Assembly (NCBI RefSeq): GCF_900108035.1
Contig: NZ_FNVS01000003.1
Span: 62,001-126,000, forward strand
DNA: 64,000 nt
Origin: Parabacteroides chinchillae
Lineage (GTDB): Bacteria; Bacteroidota; Bacteroidia; Bacteroidales; Tannerellaceae
Direction: 5' to 3'
Positions within the stretch are counted from its first letter, which is position 1. Each line of letters starts with the position of its first letter. The translations under genes were made by a program, and so were the position numbers. Below are positions 24,529-34,145 of this stretch, piece by piece. The notes under the pieces were generated by a model. It had not been told where the DNA came from. It made no database searches and saw only the letters and a list, made by a program, of their open reading frames with translations.

Positions 24529-26718
24529 TTACCGGATAAATAACAGTTCGCGGTATTTCGGTAGCGGCCACATCTGGTTGTCCACCATCAGTTCCAACTC
24601 ATCTATATGGTCGCGTATAGCATCCAGATAAGGAGCCACTGTATCGTGATAAGCAACAGCACGTGTGCGAAGGTCGCCGATGCGGTTTGCCATCTTGCGG
24701 GCTTCGATCATTTCGTCTGTCATTTTTGTAACGCAACCTACATGCTGAGATATTTTACGTACCAAACGACGCGGCTCTGCAGCCAACTCCTCATATTCTT
24801 CCGCACTGAATGTCTCTTTTAGTTTGGTGATATTGCTGAGTAATAAAGACTGGTAATGCAGTACTACCGGAATGATATGGTTCATTGACAGATCACCCAA
24901 TACGCGCGCTTCTATCTGTACTTTTTTGATATAGACTTCCCATTTTACTTCGTTGCGTGCTTCCAGCTCCTTCTCACTCAGTACGCCGGTAGCTGTAAAC
25001 ATTTTTATTACTTCCGGTTTTAGATAAGCATCGTATTGTAACGGAACGCTGTTTTCGCAATCCAGCCCGCGGCGTGCAGCTTCCGCTTTCCATTCGTCGC
25101 AGTAACCGTTACCGTCGAAACGGATCGGTTTGGATTCTTTTATATACTCTTTCAGTACTTCAAAGATGGCAGCTTCCTTGCTTTTTCCGGCAGCGCGAAG
25201 TGCTTCCACATCTTTCTTGAATTGGCGTAGCTGATAGGCTACGGCAGAATTTAATGCCAGCATGGCCGAACCGCAGTTGGCTGATGAACCCAATGCACGG
25301 AACTCAAAACGGTTCCCGGTGAAAGCAAAAGGCGACGTACGGTTACGGTCGGTATTATCTAATAACAGTTCGGGTATTTGCCCGAATCCCAGATGTAAGC
25401 GTTTCTTATCGTCTACTTCTATGGCATCTTCAATGGAACTGTTTTCGAACTTGTCCAATATCTCTGAAATCTGTGTTCCCAGGAAAGAGGAAATGATTGC
25501 AGGAGGCGCTTCGTTTGCTCCCAAACGATGTGCATTCGTAGCCGATGCAATACTGGCTTTCAGTAATGCATTGTATTTATATACAGCCATCAGAGTGTTG
25601 ACTACGAAAGTAATGAAGCGCAAATTGTCTTCGCGGTCTTTGCCCGGTGAGAATAAGTTGATGCCTGTATCTGTACCCATCGACCAATTGCAGTGTTTGC
25701 CCGAACCGTTCACACCGTTGAATGGCTTTTCGTGCAACAATACACGGAAATTGTGATGCCGTGCAACGCGTTTCATAACCGACATGAGTAACTGGTTATG
25801 GTCGTTTGCCAGATTACATTCTTCATAAATAGGTGCTAATTCGAACTGGTTCGGAGCAACCTCATTATGGCGGGTTTTTACCGGAATACCCAGTTTATAA
25901 CATTCGATTTCCAACTCTTTCATGAACTCTTGTACACGAGAAGGAATGGCGCCGAAATAATGATCGTCCAACTGCTGGTTTTTGGCACTTTCGTGTCCCA
26001 GTAAAGTACGTTCTGTCAATGATAAGTCCGGGCGTGCAGAATATAAATCTTCATCAACTAGGAAATATTCCTGTTCCCAGCCAAGGAAGGTGATTACTTT
26101 ATTTACGTCTTCATCAAAATAGTTGCAAACTTCTTTTGCCGCTTTTCCTAAAGCCTCAACCGAGCGGATCAACGGAGTTTTATAGTCTAACGCTTCGCCT
26201 GTGTAGGCAATGAAGACGGTAGGGATACATAAAGTGTCGTCTACGATGAATGCCGGAGACGAAGGATCCCAGGCCGAATATCCGCGGGCTTCGAAGGTGT
26301 TTCTTAAACCTCCGTTTGGAAAGCTGGATGCATCCGGTTCCTGTTGTACAAGCAGTTTTCCGCTGAATTCTTCAATCATGCCGCCATTGCCGTCATGTTC
26401 AACAAAAGCGTCATGCTTTTCGGCAGTTCCGTCTGTAAGTGGTTGAAACCAGTGCGTGTAGTGGGTAACGCCTTTTTCCAGGGCCCACATACGCATACCG
26501 GCAGCTACGTGGTTAGCAAATTGCCGGTCGATAGGAGCACCATTGTCAATGGCGTGGGTTAAGGCTTTGTAAGTTTCTTGCGAAAGATACTTTTGCATAG
26601 CCTTACGGTTAAAAACATTCTCACCGAAATATTCGGATACTTTACGATTGGGAGTGATTACTTCGACGGCTTTACGGTTGGAAGCCTTCTCTACTGCATT
26701 AAAGCGTGAGATTGACAT
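24529..26718 (-). CDS. glnN: Glutamine synthetase type III
   Basis: The 729-residue protein is of GSIII size, far longer than GSI (about 470). It makes glutamine from glutamate, ammonia and ATP. Motifs seen: NRKVSEYFGENVFNRKAMQK, the nucleotide/metal text VKTRHNEVAPNQFELAP, GSGKHCNWSMGTDTG, ANEAPPAIISSFLG and NRTSPFAFTGNRFEFRALG. The ATG at 26716-26718 starts MSISRFNAVEKASN and lies 28 bp below a TATCTTTG element; an upstream in-frame ATG at 26769 would precede that promoter. GSIII is the usual enzyme of Bacteroidales. Confidence 0.97.
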   Translation of the reverse strand: MSISRFNAVEKASNRKAVEVITPNRKVSEYFGENVFNRKAMQKYLSQETYKALTHAIDNGAPIDRQFANHVAAGMRMWALEKGVTHYTHWFQPLTDGTAEKHDAFVEHDGNGGMIEEFSGKLLVQQEPDASSFPNGGLRNTFEARGYSAWDPSSPAFIVDDTLCIPTVFIAYTGEALDYKTPLIRSVEALGKAAKEVCNYFDEDVNKVITFLGWEQEYFLVDEDLYSARPDLSLTERTLLGHESAKNQQLDDHYFGAIPSRVQEFMKELEIECYKLGIPVKTRHNEVAPNQFELAPIYEECNLANDHNQLLMSVMKRVARHHNFRVLLHEKPFNGVNGSGKHCNWSMGTDTGINLFSPGKDREDNLRFITFVVNTLMAVYKYNALLKASIASATNAHRLGANEAPPAIISSFLGTQISEILDKFENSSIEDAIEVDDKKRLHLGFGQIPELLLDNTDRNRTSPFAFTGNRFEFRALGSSANCGSAMLALNSAVAYQLRQFKKDVEALRAAGKSKEAAIFEVLKEYIKESKPIRFDGNGYCDEWKAEAARRGLDCENSVPLQYDAYLKPEVIKMFTATGVLSEKELEARNEVKWEVYIKKVQIEARVLGDLSMNHIIPVVLHYQSLLLSNITKLKETFSAEEYEELAAEPRRLVRKISQHVGCVTKMTDEMIEARKMANRIGDLRTRAVAYHDTVAPYLDAIRDHIDELELMVDNQMWPLPKYRELLFIR

Positions 26719-26746
26719 ACGGATTGTTTTTATGTTATACCGGCGG

Positions 26747-26754
26747 CAAAGATA
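26747..26754 (-). promoter_or_regulatory. -7 element of glnN
   Basis: TATCTTTG on the minus strand ends 28 bp before the glnN ATG. The -33 region is poor. Confidence 0.5.
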
Positions 26755-27000
26755 CAAGCAAATCTTCATTTTGGCTTACAGATCGTTGTTAAAATATATA
26801 TTCCTGCGGATGAGAGTTTGAATTTTATCAGGAAGCTCTTTTTCTATTGTTCGCAAACCGGATTCCCTGTTTCACAAATTATAATAGTTATCTTTTTACG
26901 TAGCCTTTAGTTTTGTTTCCGTAGGCTTACAGAGATAACAAAATAACAGGCGGGTTCCGAAAAGCCTTTAACAGAGTAGGAGGGTAAACAGATAATAATT

Positions 27001-27549
27001 ATGGCAGGATATGTAAAGGAATTGCCTCAGGACTTAAAGAGTGCAATCGAGACTCTCTCTGGCTTTACGTTAGATGATGTAAGAGTGCATTATGACTCTC
27101 CCAGGCCGGCAAACATTAATGCGCTTGCTTATGCACAAGGAACAAATATTTATTTAGGTCCGGGACAGGAGTACCTTTTATCTCATGAAGCCTGGCATGT
27201 AGTTCAGCAAATGCAAGGACGTGTGCAGCCTACAACCGTAGTAGGAGGAATGCCTGTGAATGATAATGCAGAGCTTGAACGTGAGGCCGACTTGATGGGG
27301 CAAAGAGCTATGCGGGTAGCTAATGGAGAAGAAGCGGCTTCTCCGGTGCCGGAGGCTTCTCGTAAAGAGTTAAAAGATGTAGCGCAGCTAAATGAGGTTA
27401 CGTTGCAGAATGGAAAATTTACCTCGAAATGGAAATCTCGTGATGAGCAAAACGGAGCAGAAATGACATTAAAGTTCCAGCCAAATATTGCGAAGGATCA
27501 TGTTGTAGGATTGATACAAATGATCCTGGGACAGGACATACCGAACTAA
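27001..27549 (+). CDS. Short DUF4157 protein with HExxH motif
   Basis: The 182-residue protein has a DUF4157-type domain: FTLDDVRVHYDSPRPANINA, ALAYAQGTNIYLGPGQ and LLSHEAWHVVQQ, with HEAWH at residues 62-66. These domains resemble zincin metallopeptidases and often head toxins or cargo of extracellular contractile injection systems. After a linker the text MTLKFQPN...VGLIQM resembles the start of the region that usually follows in longer DUF4157 proteins, but the frame stops a few residues later. There is no signal peptide and no injection-system gene nearby. It is monocistronic with a very strong terminator. Function is unknown. Confidence 0.8.
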   Translation: MAGYVKELPQDLKSAIETLSGFTLDDVRVHYDSPRPANINALAYAQGTNIYLGPGQEYLLSHEAWHVVQQMQGRVQPTTVVGGMPVNDNAELEREADLMGQRAMRVANGEEAASPVPEASRKELKDVAQLNEVTLQNGKFTSKWKSRDEQNGAEMTLKFQPNIAKDHVVGLIQMILGQDIPN

Positions 27550-27601
27550 AGTTGAGTTGATAACTGTCAGCCAAGCGGTTGACAGTTATCAACTCAACTT
27601 T
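27548..27601. terminator. Terminator with perfect 22-bp stem after the DUF4157 gene
   Basis: Arms 27548-27569 and 27580-27601 are perfectly complementary, starting AAAGTTGAGTTG, with a T run on the plus strand. The first arm overlaps the stop codon. Confidence 0.9.
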
Positions 27602-27679
27602 TTTAGGCGGGAAAATACTACCGTATTCTATAAACAGAATAGCATTTGCCATAGACATAAACCCATTTAGGGCTATTAA

Positions 27680-29884
27680 TCAGAATATACTCCAGGCCAC
27701 AGTCAGGCCGGCCATTACAATTGCAACCATACTCATAAGTTTAATGAGTATGTTGAGACTTGGACCGGATGTGTCTTTGAACGGATCGCCAACAGTGTCT
27801 CCAACGACAGTTGCTTTGTGGGCTTCGCTTCCTTTGCCCCCATGATTACCTTCTTCAATATGTTTCTTTGCATTATCCCAGGCACCGCCGGCATTAGCCA
27901 TAAATACAGCCAGTACGAATCCGGTACTTAATCCGCCAATAAGTAGGCCTACAACACCCGAAACACCGAATATAAAACCTGTCAATACCGGAGCAATAAT
28001 TGCCAGCATGGAGGGAAGAACCATTTCGTGTTGAGCACCTTTTGTTGCTATTTCTACACAGCGGGCGTAATCTGGTTCAGCCTCGCCGGTAAGGATACCT
28101 TTTATTTCGCGGAACTGGCGGCGAACTTCTTCTACCATGTGGCCTGCTGCACGTCCTACAGCATTCATGGTAAGCCCACAAAACATGAAGGCCATCATAG
28201 AACCGATAAACATGCCGGATAATACTTTTGGATTCATCAATGTAATATCATAATAAAACATGAAGTCGGAGAAAGAAGCTTTGGATATTTCGATAGTACG
28301 TCCGTCGGCAAAAGAAAGAACTGTTTCGCCAAGCCGTAATAGTCCTATTTTTATCTCTTCAATATAAGAAGCCAGCAATGCCAGTCCTGTTAATGCTGCC
28401 GAACCAATGGCAAAACCTTTGCCTGTAGCGGCCGTAGTATTTCCCAGAGAATCTAATGCGTCGGTACGCTTGCGTACTTCTTTCCCTAGTCCTGACATTT
28501 CTGCATTTCCTCCGGCATTGTCTGCTATCGGTCCGTAGGCATCTGTCGCTAATGTGATACCTAAGGTAGAAAGCATGCCCACAGCAGCTATGCCGATTCC
28601 GTATAATCCCATAGTTACGTTGTTGAAATCAAACCCGGAAGCAAATAAAAAAGAACATATAATGCCTGTGACGACAGCCAATACAGGAATGGCTGTTGAA
28701 AGCATACCTAATCCCAGACCGGAGATGATCACAGTGGCAGGGCCGGTTAATCCGGCTAGAGATACGTTTCGGGTAGGTTTGTATGACTGGGAGGTATAGT
28801 ATTCCGTTGCTTGTCCGATAACTATGCCTACTAATAAACCGATTATAACGGAACATCCTATCCAGAACCAATTCTGCATACCTAACAGGTATAATATACC
28901 GAATGTGGAAATAGCAATCAGTACCGAACTGAGTGTTGTTCCTATGGCCAATGCTTTTAACAATGCTTTTATTGAAGCATCTTCTTTGGTTTGTACGGCA
29001 AATATACCGATGATTGATAAAACGATGCCTACGGCAGCAATTAACATGGGTGCAATAACAGCTTTGTATTGCATCTCTGTATCGCCTGATGCAACAAAAG
29101 CCGCTGCGCCTAATGCTGCAGTGGCAAGGATAGAACCGCAGTAGGATTCGTATAAATCGGCTCCCATGCCTGCAACATCGCCAACATTATCACCAACATT
29201 GTCTGCAATAGTAGCCGGATTGCGTGGATCGTCTTCTGGAATTCCTGCTTCAACCTTACCAACAAGATCAGCTCCTACATCTGCGGCTTTGGTGTAAATG
29301 CCACCACCTACGCGGGCGAACAGAGCTTGTGTTGAGGCACCCATTCCGAATGTCAGCATTGTTGTTGTAATGATTGTAAGTTTGTGTGTCGGGGCTAATG
29401 CTTCTTCCGGAATAAAGGCGTTCAGTAATATATACCAGAATGAAATATCGAGCAATCCGAGTCCTACCACAACTAATCCCATAACGGCACCGCTTCGGAA
29501 AGCTATTTGTAACCCTTTATTTAATGATGTACGTGCTGCATTGGCTGTCCGTGCAGAAGCATAAGTCGCTGTTTTCATTCCGAGGAACCCGGCAAGCCCT
29601 GAGAAAAAGCCGCCTGTCAGAAATGCAATGGGCACCCATTCGTTCTGAACTTTCAAACCGTAAGCCATAATGGAAAACAAGACAACAAGGCCAAGAAAGA
29701 CAAGAGCCACTACTTTGTATTGTTGTTTCAGATAAGACATGGCTCCCGTACGTACATGCAATGCAATTTTTGCCATTAATTCAGTACCCTCACTCTCTTT
29801 CATCATCTGTCTGAAGAAATACCAGGCAAACGCCAGCGCTATGAGAGACGCCAGCGGAATAATCCAGAAAATACTTGTAACCAT
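27680..29884 (-). CDS. hppA: Membrane-bound ion-pumping pyrophosphatase
   Basis: The 734-residue polytopic protein (about 16 membrane segments) hydrolyses pyrophosphate to pump Na+ and/or H+. Seen: the substrate motif ADVGADLVGKVEAGIPEDDP, the acidic NVGDNVGDVAGMGADL, TDAYGPIADNAGG and the C-terminal THKATVVGDTVGDPFKD-type block. LGNTTAATGKG has alanine at the position that marks K+-dependent enzymes (K+-independent ones have lysine). Which ion is pumped cannot be settled here. It recovers energy from biosynthetic pyrophosphate. It is monocistronic, divergent from the patatin gene; a minus-strand TATTTTTG lies at 29954-29961. Confidence 0.96.
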   Translation of the reverse strand: MVTSIFWIIPLASLIALAFAWYFFRQMMKESEGTELMAKIALHVRTGAMSYLKQQYKVVALVFLGLVVLFSIMAYGLKVQNEWVPIAFLTGGFFSGLAGFLGMKTATYASARTANAARTSLNKGLQIAFRSGAVMGLVVVGLGLLDISFWYILLNAFIPEEALAPTHKLTIITTTMLTFGMGASTQALFARVGGGIYTKAADVGADLVGKVEAGIPEDDPRNPATIADNVGDNVGDVAGMGADLYESYCGSILATAALGAAAFVASGDTEMQYKAVIAPMLIAAVGIVLSIIGIFAVQTKEDASIKALLKALAIGTTLSSVLIAISTFGILYLLGMQNWFWIGCSVIIGLLVGIVIGQATEYYTSQSYKPTRNVSLAGLTGPATVIISGLGLGMLSTAIPVLAVVTGIICSFLFASGFDFNNVTMGLYGIGIAAVGMLSTLGITLATDAYGPIADNAGGNAEMSGLGKEVRKRTDALDSLGNTTAATGKGFAIGSAALTGLALLASYIEEIKIGLLRLGETVLSFADGRTIEISKASFSDFMFYYDITLMNPKVLSGMFIGSMMAFMFCGLTMNAVGRAAGHMVEEVRRQFREIKGILTGEAEPDYARCVEIATKGAQHEMVLPSMLAIIAPVLTGFIFGVSGVVGLLIGGLSTGFVLAVFMANAGGAWDNAKKHIEEGNHGGKGSEAHKATVVGDTVGDPFKDTSGPSLNILIKLMSMVAIVMAGLTVAWSIF

Positions 29885-30044
29885 AGCCGACAGATTTAAA
29901 GTTTATGTAATATAGTAGAAATATTGACGCTTTATCTTTATCCGTAAATGTAGCAAAAATATAACCGGTGGGAAACTTTTTCATGAATAATTATGTTTCA
30001 TACTAAAAAAAACAGCATATTTGTTACCGATATAAAGAAGTGAA

Positions 30045-30890
30045 ATGCAGATGACAGGAGAAACGGATCGTAAAGCTTATAAATTAGGTTTAGCTCTGAG
30101 TGGAGGAGGAGCAAAGGGTTTTGCGCATATCGGAGTTTTCAAAATGCTTGAAGAATGTGCATTGATGCCGGATATAATAGCCGGAACAAGTGTAGGAGCT
30201 TTGATGGGAACGTTGTTTGCAGACGGATATACGGCAGACGAAATCAAGGAACTTTTTACCGGACGCGAGTTTTCTGAATTCGCCCAGTTACAGTTGCCCA
30301 AAGCCGGATTGTTTGATAGTAAACGCTTCCGTTATTTTCTGAAAAGGCATTTGAGAACTAAAAATATAGAGGATCTGAGAATCCCGATTGTAATTATGGC
30401 AACCGATTTGGATAATGGCGAAAGTCATGAGTTCCGGAGCGGTCCTATTGTTGAAGCTGTTACGGCTTCATGCAGCATTCCTATTATATTCAGTCCGGTT
30501 GTGATAAATGGAGTGCATTATGTGGATGGCGGATTGTTCCATAATTTCCCTGTCTCGATAATACGTGATGTATGTGATAAAGTAATAGGCGTGAATGTAA
30601 GTCCGCTTGTTTCTCAAAAATATAAGCAGACGATATTTCATATCGCAGAACGGTCTTATCATTATATGTTCCGTGCCAATACACTGGAAGACCGGGAGAT
30701 GTGCGATGTGTTGATAGAAGCGGAAGAGTTCGGGCTGTATAAAACTTTCGACCTTGAAAATGTAGAGACTATAACAAATATCGGTTATGCCGCTGCCGGA
30801 CGCGCTTTCGAGAAAGTGTTACGGGAAAACAAATTTGAAACGTTGGTGAAAGCTATTACTACAAAAAAGAACAGAGCTTTACAGCCTTAA
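30045..30890 (+). CDS. Patatin-like phospholipase (RssA type)
   Basis: The 281-residue protein has the full patatin set: oxyanion loop SGGGAKGFAHIGV, nucleophile Ser49 in AGTSVGALMG, and the dyad aspartate in YVDGGLFHNFPV. There is no signal peptide, so it is likely cytoplasmic, unlike the larger surface patatins with an attached barrel. Bacterial members hydrolyse lysophospholipids or acyl esters; the substrate is not known. The GH13 gene begins 42 bp later and may be co-transcribed. An in-frame ATG at 30051 is an alternative start. Confidence 0.92.
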   Translation: MQMTGETDRKAYKLGLALSGGGAKGFAHIGVFKMLEECALMPDIIAGTSVGALMGTLFADGYTADEIKELFTGREFSEFAQLQLPKAGLFDSKRFRYFLKRHLRTKNIEDLRIPIVIMATDLDNGESHEFRSGPIVEAVTASCSIPIIFSPVVINGVHYVDGGLFHNFPVSIIRDVCDKVIGVNVSPLVSQKYKQTIFHIAERSYHYMFRANTLEDREMCDVLIEAEEFGLYKTFDLENVETITNIGYAAAGRAFEKVLRENKFETLVKAITTKKNRALQP

Positions 30891-30932
30891 TGATTTTTGT
30901 GCGGGGCTTTCCGGAAATAAAAAACTGAGTCG

Positions 30933-32645
30933 ATGAATAACACGATGAAACAAATGGAAAAGATGGTTATTTATCAGGTGTTCCCTCGATGGTTCGGGAA
31001 CTTGAATGCTTCCCTGGTAAAGTATGGAGATAAAACGAAGAATGGCGTAGGAAAGTTCTCTGCTTTTACGCCGAAAGCTTTAGCCAAAATTAAGGAGTTG
31101 GGGATAACTCATATTTGGTATACCGGAGTAATAGAGCATGCAACAAAAACAGACTATACAGCTTATGGGATACGTAAAGATCATAATGCCGTAGTGAAAG
31201 GCAAGGCCGGTTCCCCTTACGCAATCAAAGATTATTATGATGTAGATCCGGACTTGGCGGACAACGTACATGGGCGAATGAAGGAGTTTGAAGAACTGGT
31301 GAAGCGTACGCACAATGCCGGAATGAAAGTTATTATAGACTTTGTGCCGAACCATGTGGCACGTCAATATAATTCGGATGTCCGGCTGCCGTTTGTGCAA
31401 GATTTGGGACAGCAAGATAATACAACAAAAGCATTTGATGCGAATAATAATTTTTATTATATGCCGGGGCAGTCGCTAACGCTGCATTTCGGAGCTCAGG
31501 AAGAAGACTACGAATATAGCGAATTCCCTGCTAAAGTTACAGGAAATAATTGTTTTAGTGCTTCTCCGGGAAAAAATGACTGGTATGAGACCGTGAAACT
31601 GAATTATGGTGTAGATTATATGAATGGCGGAACCTGCCATTTTGATCCTCGTCCCGGTACATGGGATAAAATGTTAGACATTTTACTGTTTTGGGCAGAT
31701 AAAGGTGTTGACGGTTTCCGCTGCGATATGGCGGAGATGGTTCCGGTTGAGTTCTGGAATTGGGTTATTCCTGAGGTAAAGAAGATCTATAAGGATATAA
31801 TATTCATTGCTGAAGTATATAATCCGGACGAGTATCGGAATTATATTTATACCGGACATTTTGATTATTTATACGATAAAGTAGGCTTGTATGATACAGT
31901 CCGTGCGGTTATGACGGGGCGGGCTCCTGCGAGTAATATTACATATTCCTGGCAAGCGTTGGAAGGTATCCGGCATAATATGTTGAATTTCTTGGAAAAC
32001 CATGATGAACAACGTATCGCTTCGGATTTCTTTGCGGGCGATGCCCGTCCCGGAGTTCCCGGCATGATTGTTTCCGCAGCAATGAATGTGAATCCGGTAA
32101 TGATATATAGCGGTCAGGAGGTTGGTGAACGTGGCATGGATCAGGAAGGGTTTAGCGGTCGTGACGGACGTACCACAATTTTTGATTATTGGAGTGTGGA
32201 GTCTTTGCGTAATTGGATCGATGACTGGAAGTTTGACGGAGGAAAACTAACTGATGATCAGAAACGGCTACGTGAAGTATATGGTAAATTATTGAATGTA
32301 GTGCACGATGAGCCTGTTATTGCAAATGGCGAGTTTTATGATTTGATGTATGCAAATAAATCGAATCCGTATTTTAATTCGCATCGTCAATATGTGTTTA
32401 TGCGTAAGTATAAAAATGAAGTTTTATTGGTTGTAGTTAATTTTGACAAGGCGGAGCAAACTGTACGCGTGGAAATACCGGCTGATGCATTTAAAGCATT
32501 AGGTTTTGAAGATAACAAAGCAGCTGTATTGACAGACCTGCTGACAACAGAACATACCGTTAGTACACTCACTGATGCTTACCCTTATCAGGTAGTGCTT
32601 TCTGCTTATTCCGGCAAATTATTGAAATTTACTTATAATAATTGA
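30933..32645 (+). CDS. GH13 alpha-amylase family glycosidase
   Basis: The 570-residue protein lacks a signal peptide, so it should act on cytoplasmic maltodextrins or glycogen. GH13 motifs: IDFVPNHVARQ (region I), GVDGFRCDMAEMVP with the nucleophile aspartate (region II), IFIAEVYNPD with the acid/base glutamate (region III), and FLENHDEQRIAS with the transition-state aspartate (region IV). The text VIYQVFPRWFGN opens the catalytic barrel, and a C-terminal beta domain follows. The exact linkage specificity is not readable. It precedes prs, which has its own promoter. Confidence 0.93.
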   Translation: MNNTMKQMEKMVIYQVFPRWFGNLNASLVKYGDKTKNGVGKFSAFTPKALAKIKELGITHIWYTGVIEHATKTDYTAYGIRKDHNAVVKGKAGSPYAIKDYYDVDPDLADNVHGRMKEFEELVKRTHNAGMKVIIDFVPNHVARQYNSDVRLPFVQDLGQQDNTTKAFDANNNFYYMPGQSLTLHFGAQEEDYEYSEFPAKVTGNNCFSASPGKNDWYETVKLNYGVDYMNGGTCHFDPRPGTWDKMLDILLFWADKGVDGFRCDMAEMVPVEFWNWVIPEVKKIYKDIIFIAEVYNPDEYRNYIYTGHFDYLYDKVGLYDTVRAVMTGRAPASNITYSWQALEGIRHNMLNFLENHDEQRIASDFFAGDARPGVPGMIVSAAMNVNPVMIYSGQEVGERGMDQEGFSGRDGRTTIFDYWSVESLRNWIDDWKFDGGKLTDDQKRLREVYGKLLNVVHDEPVIANGEFYDLMYANKSNPYFNSHRQYVFMRKYKNEVLLVVVNFDKAEQTVRVEIPADAFKALGFEDNKAAVLTDLLTTEHTVSTLTDAYPYQVVLSAYSGKLLKFTYNN

Positions 32646-32656
32646 CAATTGTTTTA

Positions 32657-32664
32657 TACCTTTG
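32657..32664 (+). promoter_or_regulatory. -7 element of prs
   Basis: TACCTTTG lies 43 bp before prs, with TTGACAATTG upstream supplying a plausible TTG -33 element. Confidence 0.6.
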
Positions 32665-32707
32665 CGGCACATTAAAACAATTCACTTTAAGATAAATATT
32701 CGGAATA

Positions 32708-33652
32708 ATGAGTGCACAAACTCCTTTCTTGGTGTTTTCGGGAACCAACTCCCGGTATCTTGCAGAGAAAATTTGCAACAGTCTAGGTTGTCCTCTGGGG
32801 CAGATGAACATTCAACACTTTGCCGATGGAGAATTCTCGGTTTCTTACGAAGAATCTATTCGTGGCAGGGATGTATTCTTGGTACAATCTACGTTTCCTA
32901 ATTCGGACAATTTGATGGAACTGCTTTTAATGATTGATGCAGCCAAACGTGCTTCGGCTCATTCTATCATTGCGGTAATTCCTTATTTTGGCTGGGCACG
33001 CCAAGACAGAAAAGACCAACCCCGTGTGTCAATCGGTGCTAAGTTAATTGCTGATATGTTAAGTACGGCAGGTATTAACCGTTTGATTACGATGGATCTG
33101 CATGCTGATCAGATTCAGGGATTTTTCAATGTCCCGGTAGATCACTTGTATGCATCATCCGTATTCCTTGATTATATCAAGTCTTCTTTACCAATGGATA
33201 ATTTGTGCATAGCTACGCCGGATGTCGGTGGTACAAAACGTGCCAGCAGTTATTCTAAATATTTGGGCTTGCCAATGGTGATTTGCCATAAATCCCGTTT
33301 ACGTGCCAATGAAGTGGCAGAGATGCGTATTATTGGTGATGTGAAAGGATTGGATGTATTATTGGTTGACGACATGGTCGATACAGCTGGAACTATTACA
33401 AAGGCTGCTAACCTGATGATGGAAAATGGAGCTAAATCCGTACGTGCCATTGCCAGTCATGCCGTAATGTCGGACCCTGCTTCTACGCGTGTAGACCAGT
33501 CCGCGCTTACAGAGATGATCTTTACCGATTCTATACCTTATGCAAAAAAATGCGAGAAGGTGAAAGTGCTTTCTATTGCAGATATGTTTGCTGAGGCTAT
33601 CCGTCGTGTATGTAAAGACGAATCTATCAGTTCATTGTATGTGATCAAATAA
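32708..33652 (+). CDS. prs: Ribose-phosphate pyrophosphokinase
   Basis: The 314-residue protein makes PRPP from ribose 5-phosphate and ATP for nucleotide, His and Trp synthesis. Motifs: FADGEFSVSYEESIRG, PYFGWARQDRKDQPRVSIGAKL, the metal site TMDLHADQIQGFF and the PRPP-binding loop VLLVDDMVDTAGTI. Length and motif order match class I enzymes. It has its own promoter and a clean terminator. Confidence 0.97.
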   Translation: MSAQTPFLVFSGTNSRYLAEKICNSLGCPLGQMNIQHFADGEFSVSYEESIRGRDVFLVQSTFPNSDNLMELLLMIDAAKRASAHSIIAVIPYFGWARQDRKDQPRVSIGAKLIADMLSTAGINRLITMDLHADQIQGFFNVPVDHLYASSVFLDYIKSSLPMDNLCIATPDVGGTKRASSYSKYLGLPMVICHKSRLRANEVAEMRIIGDVKGLDVLLVDDMVDTAGTITKAANLMMENGAKSVRAIASHAVMSDPASTRVDQSALTEMIFTDSIPYAKKCEKVKVLSIADMFAEAIRRVCKDESISSLYVIK

Positions 33653-33672
33653 ATTTTTCATATTAATAATAC

Positions 33673-33707
33673 AAAAAAGCCTGTCAAAACAATTGACAGG
33701 CTTTTTT
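33673..33707 (+). terminator. Terminator after prs
   Basis: AAGCCTGTCAA and TTGACAGGCTT form a perfect stem that extends through flanking A and T runs. Confidence 0.9.
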
Positions 33708-33742
33708 TATTTCTCTTTATTCCAATGTACCCTTTCAACGCA

Positions 33743-33958
33743 TTAACGTATGGTTCGGGCTTTCTTGCCGACAAAGCTCTTTTCTACCTGGATGTAGCCT
33801 GCTTCATTCAGTTTATCTATTTGTACACTTAAATTGCCGGCCGTAGCTTCTGTTTTCTCTTTCAGATAGACAAAATCCGCTTCTTCTACCGAGAGAAGAA
33901 TGGACATGACAGCCAACCGTAATTGTGAATGAAGTAATGGATCTAATTCTTTAAACAT
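33743..33958 (-). pseudogene. Truncated winged-helix transcriptional regulator
   Basis: The frame codes for 71 residues of the small MarR/ArsR-like winged-helix regulators common in Bacteroidetes (usually about 95-100 aa): MFKELDPLLHSQLRLAVMSI, then KTEATAGNLSVQIDKLNEAGYI, the recognition helix and wing. It stops at KKARTIR. In another frame directly after it, VNALKGYIG resembles the normal C-terminus of this family. An internal deletion of roughly 15 codons with a frame change would explain this. The winged helix itself is nearly whole, so residual DNA binding is possible. Confidence 0.65.
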
Positions 33959-33964
33959 AAGCCG

Positions 33965-34120
33965 TTAGTTGTTGATTACCTTTGCTTTGATTACTAATCC
34001 GAGCATTGTTGTTGTCATGGAAACGATAAGCGCTTCCACAAATAGAATTGGCATAGCTGCAAACATACTGACAATGGGGGATATACAGCAGCATAAACCT
34101 GCGACAATCCATGTTTTTTT
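33965..34120 (-). pseudogene. Remnant of a small membrane protein
   Basis: A minus-strand frame reads KKTWIVAGLCCCISPIVSMF, then a second hydrophobic segment and ends VIKAKVINN before TAA at 33965-33967, 7 bp before the regulator ATG. It has no ATG at its beginning and joins, in a different frame, an unrelated barrel fragment upstream at an A-rich point. It looks like the C-terminal part of a gene once upstream of the regulator. The 155-codon frame at 33951-34418 is a chimera of this junction. Confidence 0.5.
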
Positions 34121-34145
34121 TCTTTTGTTGACTGAATCTTTTGTT

